Source of the DNA: Clavelina lepadiformis
Taxonomy: Eukaryota > Chordata > Ascidiacea > Aplousobranchia > Clavelinidae
Assembly: GCF_947623445.1 (NCBI RefSeq)
Contig: NC_135247.1
Coordinates: forward strand, 18,788,501-18,852,500
Length of the DNA: 64,000 bases
Direction: 5' to 3'
The position numbers and the translations under genes are program-made. Positions 60,923 through 64,000 of this stretch are shown here, piece after piece (the first letter of the stretch is position 1; each line of letters opens with the position of its first letter). The notes below the pieces were generated by a model. That model made no database searches, was not told the origin of the DNA, and saw only the letters and a program-made list of their open reading frames with translations.

Positions 60923-60955
60923 ATGGTGTTTTTTAAAACTGAATTGTATTCGAGG

Positions 60956-63951
60956 ATGACGTGTTGGATATATTTGAACTTGGTCCTTTTTATCAGCTTC
61001 TATTCAGCCGAATCAACAAGTGAGAACATCTTTTATACATTTTCTCCCAAAGAAGTTGCTCGATTCTCTCCAAAAAATCAGCCAAAAATAAAATAGTTTT
61101 ACACGCAGTGGTGCAGGGTGTAGAGAAAACCTTTGCGTTGTGGATATTAATTAGTTGAAGAAATATCGATAAATTTGTTTTAAATCTTCACCCAGCAAGT
61201 GGACAAGAATGCTTCGAGCGCGATGAAACCGACCTCGAACTGGGGAGAACATGCAAGAAAAGTTGCGAATCCGCTGACGACTGTAAAAACGTTCTGAAAC
61301 AATGTCTTTGTGACGACATATGTGGAATGTCTTGCGTTAATCCAGGTATTTAGCCTATTTTTGATCTTGATCACAGTGATTTGTGAACATTGTTCCTGTA
61401 ATGTGAAAAATATAATTACAGCAACTTTGAGCTTGAAAGCTGTTTTGATAAAAACAGAACCAGAACTAATTTCTCAAAACTTGTTGTTTCGAGTCTCGCA
61501 ATTGGCCGCTTTATTGAATGCTTTGCGGAAATGATAAATCGACACGATTGCCTGTTTAAGACAGAACTCAATTTCATCGAACACCTAACATTTTAAGCTT
61601 GGCTGAAGACTGTACATAAATTGTCATCGAGAAACAATAAATAAAGCAGAGTTCAATGATCTGCTTCTTCTCTATCGACCTCACTGACCACGGCTGTTGG
61701 TTGCACATTTGACAAATCAACAGTTGTCGTTTTGTCAAGGGTTGGGTGTTTCATTTTCTTTTGAATGTCACCACAGCTCGGGGTAGTTGGTGCAAGAGCA
61801 AGTTTGGGAAAATATAACTTTGATTAAGTCGTGTTTTTTTTTTTTAAGAATTGGTTTGTCCCGAACTGGAATCGCCTGATTATGGTCGTATCCATGGCAA
61901 CCGAACCTACGGAAGTGAGGTCACATACACATGCAATGATGGATACGTTTTGGTTGGCAGCAGCACAAGAAGATGTCGATCTGACAAGAAATGGAGTGGA
62001 TCAGCGCCATATTGCGAAGGTGATGTCCATTGCTGGGTTGGCTAAAGCCAAATAAGATCTTTTTGTCCAAACTATACTGATACTCTGCTGTAAAATAACA
62101 ACACGATACTTCATTGGGTTTGTTGATCTGAGCAATCTTACTACGTTGTTTTATCTTTAAATTGTCAATGTAGTAATTATGAAATATCATTTTAGTTTGT
62201 TTTATTTAATAGTTGTTGGTCGGACAAGTAGACCAGATTGCCCTCAAAGAAATGAAAATAAAATCGAAGTTGGACGTAATTGCAAAAAAAGTTGCGAGAC
62301 CGATGAAAATTGCCGGAATCCGAGTAAACAATGTTTATGTGACGACATATGCGGAATGTCTTGCATTAATATAGGTACTGTATTTTGTAGCCTGTGTCAT
62401 GTAGGCCTACGCGGTGTTAAATGTATATGGCTATAGCAATCAGCAAATTTGCATTGCTATGTTGTTTAATCTAAGTAAATACACAGCTGTAATTAGAGTC
62501 GACAAAAATGGTTTATTTTGCGTTTATTGCCTTTATTCCAATATATTTCGTAATGTTTCAAACCAAACCCCTTCAAATTGATTTGAAAAAATTATATTTT
62601 GTCGCATTGGTGAACGACTGAATTGACGCAGGGTGATTTGATGCTCATGAAACTACGTTGTCTGAAGTTTCGATGATACAAGAAAGTGTTAGCCGTGTCT
62701 TTTTGTTAAGAGCAGAGTGCATGTTAATTTCGTTGGTTCGCCAATATTGCACATTTGTTATTTCACTTGTCTTGCTCGACAGTTTTGTTTATTTCTTAAT
62801 TTGTTAAGAATGGGTATGCCCCGAACTTGATACACCTGATTATGGTCGTATCCATGGCAACCGAACATACGGAAGTGAGGTCACATACACATGCAACGAT
62901 GGGTACGTTTTGGTTGGCAGCAGCTCAAGAAGATGTCGATCTGACAAGACATGGACTGGATCAGCACCGACCTGTGAAGGTGATTGTACTTGTCGTTGTT
63001 TTTTCTGTTTCAATTCTTGTCACGTGCTGGATAGCTTGAAAGTTTGCCTTATTGTGAAGGTGACCTGGCGATTTTGCTTCTAGTATTCGTTCCTTTCTTA
63101 TTAAATGCAGCAGAACACGTGATTACTTATGCAACTATTTCTTTTACTTTATCATGCATGTGCGTGTTATTGATACGCGGCTGATTACCATTTATTTCAA
63201 TTAACTGTCAATTTTAGCAATATTCTCTTGTTCAAATCCTTCAAGGATATCAAGGGCATTCCCCGAAACAAGGAAAAGTGTTTTTTTAATCGGTGACGTG
63301 GTAACATATGAGTGCAACTACGGTAAATAAACATTTTACCTCTTTTCTGTTAAATTTCTTATTCCTCCGTATCGAAACCCGAATTGTTCCTGTCATTTAC
63401 AGAAATAGCTCCGATTAAACAGAATATTATCCGGTTGTTTTCAACAATTTCTGTTTTTTTGGAGAGAATCTATTACGACATAAAAAGTGCAAATCCTATG
63501 TTTACGGCTGCAAATGTTCATCACAGGTCATATTTTTTCTGGAAATCCCAACGTAACATGCACAAGACAGGGCTGGACGACAAACCTGATCCAATGCACA
63601 AGAGTGGAATGCGGGCCGCCTCCAAATATAACAAACGGTTACTGGGAAGGAAACGATTTTCATTTCGGCGGCAGAGCCACTTACCACTGCCATGTTGGTA
63701 TGTTAAAGCATGCATGGTAGTCATTCCTCACCTCTCCGCGTTGAGGTTATTGTTACGTTTTGTTTGGAAATAATTGGTCTTTTTTGTTTTGTCTTGGTCA
63801 TAATGTGACAAGTGACACCAGTTACAAAGTGTCTCTCAAGCATAACACACATCAACTTGTTGATTGCCAGGTTACGAACTCAGCACAAGACGTAACTTTG
63901 TTTCTTGTGCTACCAATGGTCGATGGCGAGAAGATGTTCCCTCTTGTGAAG
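60956..63951 (+). CDS. Gene E: tandem paralogue of gene D, 5' part
   Basis: Exons: signal peptide 60956-61019 (MTCWIYLNLVLFISFYSAES; an in-frame upstream ATG exists at 60923); WAP-like 61196-61345; CCP 61849-62019; WAP-like 62213-62374; CCP 62809-62979; half CCP 63218-63322; second half plus next first half 63527-63697; second half 63871-63951. The gene runs off the right edge in an intron. All internal exons are multiples of three in phase 1-1. Compared with gene D, the WAP-like/CCP pair is present twice; the two CCP exons are nearly identical in sequence, so the pair was duplicated recently. Exon 63527-63697 differs from its gene D counterpart 55496-55666 at about 9 of 171 bases. Later FN2, TSP1 and lectin exons are expected outside the window. 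Confidence 0.85.
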
Positions 63952-64000
63952 GTCAATTCCACTTTTCTCATTCAGTTTTCAATAAACTAAAGTTTCTGTA

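Noticed and set aside
1-64000. LTR retroviruses, Polintons or other capsid-bearing elements; CRISPR arrays; tRNA or rRNA genes
   Set aside because: I looked for polymerase, integrase and capsid-like frames, long terminal repeats, regular spaced repeats and tRNA B-box motifs and saw none I could support.

Overview
This is a eukaryotic, AT-rich, intron-dense window from a metazoan. I infer an ascidian tunicate (Ciona-like) from the short GT-AG introns, the compact spacing, clear animal orthologues (DNA topoisomerase II, mitochondrial uncoupling protein) and long tandem arrays of secreted mosaic genes built from CCP/sushi, EGF, C-type lectin, thrombospondin-1 and fibronectin-2 modules. The species is not proven by anything in the sequence. 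All exon maps below were built by hand from splice sites, reading phase and domain content. Where every internal exon is a multiple of three and starts and ends in phase 1, I treat the model as well supported.

Layout. 1-1422 (+): the 3' end of a trypsin-family serine protease. 1469-6682 (+): gene A, WAP-like module, six CCPs, TSP1, C-type lectin with an EPN motif, two EGFs; no signal-peptide exon is visible. 7705-9746: CCP exon debris interrupted by a duplicated piece of a discoidin gene. 10035-12773 (+): gene B, a decaying paralogue. 14371-20503 (+): gene C, complete, about 725 aa, with three WAP-like modules and many CCPs. 21616-21905 (-): inverted remnant of the 5' end of gene C. 23956-25390 (+): small secreted discoidin-domain protein. 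26682-28868 (-): uncoupling protein with an unusual insertion of about 100 residues. 29705-32037 (+): unrecognised four-exon gene. 38966-52567 (+): DNA topoisomerase II in 37 coding exons, with four small DNA transposons in its introns. 54020-60242 (+): gene D, complete, about 778 aa. 60956 to the right edge (+): gene E, its tandem neighbour, incomplete.

The main theme is a family of secreted recognition-type proteins. The three members with a clean 5' end (C, D, E) all start signal peptide, then an eight-cysteine WAP-like module, then CCP. Exons behave as exchangeable phase 1-1 cassettes, and some CCPs are split over two exons at one conserved point. The family has been reshaped by local segmental duplication (protease tail into gene C; discoidin tail into CCP debris), inversion, exon decay and apparent gene conversion. 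The domain set fits extracellular binding, possibly innate immune recognition, but no function is proven. Genes in the middle (UCP, topoisomerase II) are ordinary housekeeping genes.
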